From NCBI GenBank assembly GCA_022376515.1, contig WTXI01000622.1, positions 1-10,635 of the forward strand: 10,635 nucleotides of DNA, written 5' to 3'. Made by a program: the position numbers and the translations under genes. A model generated the notes under the pieces. That model did not search any database and was not told the origin of the DNA. It saw only the letters and a program-made list of their open reading frames with translations. The stretch is from Lactifluus volemus (taxonomy: Eukaryota; Basidiomycota; Agaricomycetes; Russulales; Russulaceae). Positions 8,337 through 10,635 of this stretch are shown here, one piece after another. Numbering within the stretch: the first letter of the stretch is position 1; the number at the start of each line of letters is the position of its first letter.

Positions 8337-9147
8337 ATATCAACTGCGAGCATCGGTGGGATTTGATAACCGGGTCAATCCTCTTCTAAACGAGTACGTA
8401 TGTAATGGTAGAACCATCCCATCAAGGGGGACAAGTCTCAAGATCGGGCCATGCTCCCCGCCCGTCAGACTCGCACCGGGTCCCGGTTGGTACCGTGGTT
8501 CAAACGCCGATTCCGTCGCTGTTGCGAGAAACGAGTGAAACTCGGAAGTCTCGGACCACACCACCGAAAGCTGTTCCAAGTCCGTTATTGCGCCGCAGAA
8601 CAGCAACGCAAAGCTCGAAATGAAATATGAACAACGGCTGAAGAAGAACACCATTGATCGGACCGGAGGTCCCGTCTCGAGGAAACGCGTTCAGGAGGGT
8701 CTCAAATCCCTAGGCGGTTCGTATAATTGGTATCGAGGGCGATAGTGACACGTGCCCTCTCCATACACCATGTACATGGTGCTAAGGACATTGCACCCGC
8801 ACCCGCCAAGAAGGAGGTAATACCGAAGCTCGGTATTTCGGGTACTACTGGCCCGTGTCAAGTCGTTTCTCTCTGACTCCTCTTCATGGTGTCTCGAGCT
8901 CGCCCGAAGGCCGCGAGTGGCGCATGTCTCGGTGCCTCGGCTAGGATCTTATTTATCCGCCTCTCATAACGTTCTGGTGGTGGGTGGGAGATTGAAGGAA
9001 TCTTGTCGGGAGTCACGGGATTCTGGTTTTTTTCTCACGCTGCCGCTCCACCCATCGTTTGTGGTTTACTGTGATGGCACCCTCAAGTCATTCGCCAAGT
9101 CCAATAGCCTAATCAGGAAAGAAAATGTTTTCGTATCAAAGAAGTAG
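8326..9147 (+). pseudogene. Broken coding-like stretch, product unknown
   Basis: Several long open pieces with protein-like composition follow each other in different + frames. One Ser/Pro-rich piece reads SHRVPVGTVVQ and SRTTPPKAVPSPLLRRR (about 8460-8600). A charged piece reads AAEQQRKARNE, then YEQRLKKNTIDRTGGPVSRK in the next frame (about 8590-8690). Further pieces read ALSIHHVHGAKDIAPAPAKK (from about 8755) and PRVAHVSVPRLGSYLSASHN (to about 8970), continuing to a TAG at 9145-9147. Some of the changes again fit one missing base, others do not. The charged middle could form a helix or coiled coil. I recognise no domain and no reverse transcriptase, integrase or transposase motif. It may be a frame-broken gene, a transposon remnant or chance open frames. 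Confidence 0.3.
8766..8781. repeat. Perfect 16-bp palindrome
   Basis: CACCATGTACATGGTG is its own reverse complement. It lies inside the coding-like stretch and could be chance or a dimeric factor site. Confidence 0.5.
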
Positions 9148-9582
9148 TTCTACCCCGATAACCCATCATCTCGTGATGTCCTGAAACAGCCAGATCCAGA
9201 GAGATAAGAACGAATTTGCTAGATAAGTCGGCGCGCCACGCAAAACAACTCGAAGTTTTTTTTGCACGCACCCTTGTTCAGGAGTTTAAAATGGATGAAT
9301 GAGGCACTGAGAACCAGCGAAGCCGCGACCAAGTCACCCGGCTGACCGACGATCGGAATAATAGAACAGTGTACGAGTCATAGAATTGACATGAACGGAC
9401 CGGTCGGGACAGCGTACGCCGAGCTCGGCATGTTCTAGCGATAGTAGCCACAGCCTCCCAGGAGAACGTCCTATGGTATGTCGGTGCCATTCTTTTTTTT
9501 TGTGCACTCTCGGGTCGTCAAACGACCGCTGATAGCATGAGGGGCACCGTTTACGCCTTGGTCATTTTTTCTACCAGCACCG

Positions 9583-9596
9583 ACATGAGCTCATGT
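9583..9596. repeat. Perfect 14-bp palindrome
   Basis: ACATGAGCTCATGT equals its own reverse complement. It stands 11 bp before the larger hairpin at 9608-9649. Confidence 0.5.
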
Positions 9597-9607
9597 TAAC
9601 CCTGAAT

Positions 9608-9649
9608 CCTGATCCGGCAGTGTGCTACGAGGGCGCACTTCGGATCAGG
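9608..9649. repeat. Hairpin-forming inverted repeat
   Basis: The arms CCTGATCCG (9608-9616) and CGGATCAGG (9641-9649) are perfect 9-bp complements. Inside them AGTGTGC pairs with GCGCACT with one G-U type mismatch, leaving a loop of about 7 nt, so the whole element can fold into one stem with a small bulge. It is too short and lacks the arms of a tRNA, and no poly-T run follows to suggest a terminator. Confidence 0.5.
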
Positions 9650-9735
9650 GACTCGGGGAAACGTGAGGTGTCCCGTGCTTCGCGAGAGCCGTCTATTGTC
9701 TGTTGGTGCCCACTTTCCTGATCGTGCTGCTTATT

Positions 9736-9748
9736 GTTGCCTAGCAAC
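9736..9748. promoter_or_regulatory. X-box-like inverted repeat (possible RFX-family site)
   Basis: GTTGCCTAGCAAC is an inverted repeat (GTTGC/GCAAC around a 3-bp centre) matching the general RFX/Crt1 X-box pattern GTNRCC-n-RGYAAC. No gene start that it would control is evident nearby, so it may be chance. Confidence 0.25.
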
Positions 9749-10104
9749 GCGCAGTGCTGTGCACAGGTTGGGCCCGATACAGCTAGGTTCCATCTTTTTG
9801 TTTCGCGCAGTTGGAACGGAACCGGGGGACAGCGACGCAGATCAAAAGCAGTCATCACATCAGCAAAATTACTGCGCGAGAAATGAACAATACCTCCTTT
9901 GGTCTGGTAATTATTAATAATTGCACGAGAAGAGCACTTTGCCAGCGATTACGGAGTTCAACGGGGAGAAGCGTACATTTAGTCCCGATTGACAAGATCT
10001 ACCCGGGTGCAGTCATGTAGTATTTTTGGACCACGTAGGCGAAGCCCGACAGTCGTCAAACTAAATATGCACTATGACGAGGAAATAGAGCGCTGAAATA
10101 ACAT

Positions 10105-10635
10105 TTAGATGACCGAGTCCGGGAGAAACCGAAAACTCTGAGCTGATGGCATAAAGAACTCTGCAAGGAAGCCGAGTAGCTCGAGGCAGTGTAATATCAC
10201 GATGGAGATGTGTGCGGTGTTCGACTTTGATCTGAGATCGTCCCTTACGGCTGTGGTACTCTGACAAAGACTAAGGCTAGTCCCCACTATAAAGTTGATG
10301 ATGGCGAAATCACAGGATTCTAGAACGAAGGAACCAAATGGACAGGCAAGCTGGGTGTTTACGGTAACCAAGAAAGAATCTATGTCCCAAGTTCCGCACC
10401 ATCGGGTGTTTGTGGTATCGGGATAAAGGCGGCTCAAAGATCCTATCATGATGTCTCTTGGGCGGATCTCTGAGGCGCATAGTTCTCGTCTTCCTTGTTA
10501 GAAGGAAGTGTCGTACGGATACCGGTGTGCGTTGTCAAGACATGGTGCCGCGACGTCGCACTTGTAGAAGCAGATCTCTTTGAACGAGTAGTCCAGAGAA
10601 GAGATTGAAGGGATAAAGATTCCGGGGATGATGTA
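10105..10635 (-). pseudogene. Possible coding region with one in-frame stop, runs off the window edge
   Basis: From the right edge the minus strand is open in one frame (YIIPGIFIPSISSLDYSFKE, later CDVAAPCLDNAHRYPYDTSF). It meets a single TAA at 10500-10498 and stays open in the same frame to a TAA at 10107-10105, about 130 further codons, including the hydrophobic piece FAIINFIVGTSLSLC. An ATG at 10449 would start the downstream part alone. Alternatively, a 53-bp intron (10522-10470: donor GTATCC, branch CTAAC that overlaps the stop, acceptor CAG) would remove the TAA but shift into a frame that stops after about 54 codons. I do not recognise the product; two or three hydrophobic segments hint at a membrane protein. 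Confidence 0.3.

Larger units (their letters stand above)
9148..10104. other. Stretch without an identified gene, with small inverted repeats
   Basis: Open frames on both strands are under 90 codons and none resembles a known family. The + frame ending at 10018-10020 reads SFGLVIINNCTRRALCQR and could be a coding fragment, but has no partner. Structural items noted separately are a 14-bp palindrome, a 42-nt hairpin and an X-box-like inverted repeat. Confidence 0.4.

Noticed and set aside
8326..10635. Retrotransposon or DNA transposon
   Set aside because: I could see no reverse transcriptase, integrase or transposase motif, no terminal repeats and no target-site duplication, so this is left as an untested possibility.

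Overview
This window is nuclear DNA from a fungus, most likely a basidiomycete (Agaricomycetes-like). The evidence is short introns of 52-73 bp with GT(A/N)NGT-type donors and some CTAAC branch sites, pyrimidine-rich leaders just upstream of start codons, and a pyruvate dehydrogenase kinase (PDK) gene split into seven exons in the basidiomycete style. There are no bacterial operons, ribosome binding sites, tRNAs, rRNAs or CRISPR arrays.

Layout. Positions 1-1833 (+) hold the 3' part of a long ankyrin-repeat gene: about 17 units of 33 residues, a canonical 65-bp intron near the end, and the 5' part outside the window. Its reading frame changes about 18-20 times. Positions 2176-2488 (-) may hold a small gene or gene remnant. 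Positions 2520-3776 look non-coding and are rich in homopolymer runs. Positions 3777-4536 (-) hold a two-exon gene for an unrecognised Ser/Arg-rich protein of about 232 residues. Positions 4537-5073 are a divergent promoter region with two perfect CACGTG boxes. Positions 5074-6717 (+) hold the best-supported gene, a mitochondrial PDK/BCKDK-family protein kinase (431 residues, seven exons). Positions 6718-8325 have no recognisable gene but carry A/T tracts and a 12-bp minisatellite. Positions 8326-9147 (+) and 10105-10635 (-) contain broken stretches that look coding but that I cannot identify. Positions 9148-10104 hold only a hairpin and palindromes.

The most important observation is technical and biological at once. 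Nearly every frame break, in the ankyrin gene, in the PDK and in the minus-strand gene, can be explained by loss of one base, usually in a short G or C run. With three such bases allowed for, the PDK is exactly 432 codons with every GHKL-kinase motif in place and all splice phases agreeing. This argues for homopolymer base-calling or assembly errors (long-read style) in at least the PDK. The much denser breaks in the ankyrin array could be the same error left unpolished in a repetitive locus, or true gene decay.

Functionally the genes do not form a pathway. The PDK would regulate carbon entry into the TCA cycle in the mitochondrial matrix. The ankyrin protein would be a protein-binding scaffold or the sensor end of a larger protein. 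I did not find convincing evidence of a new multi-gene system.
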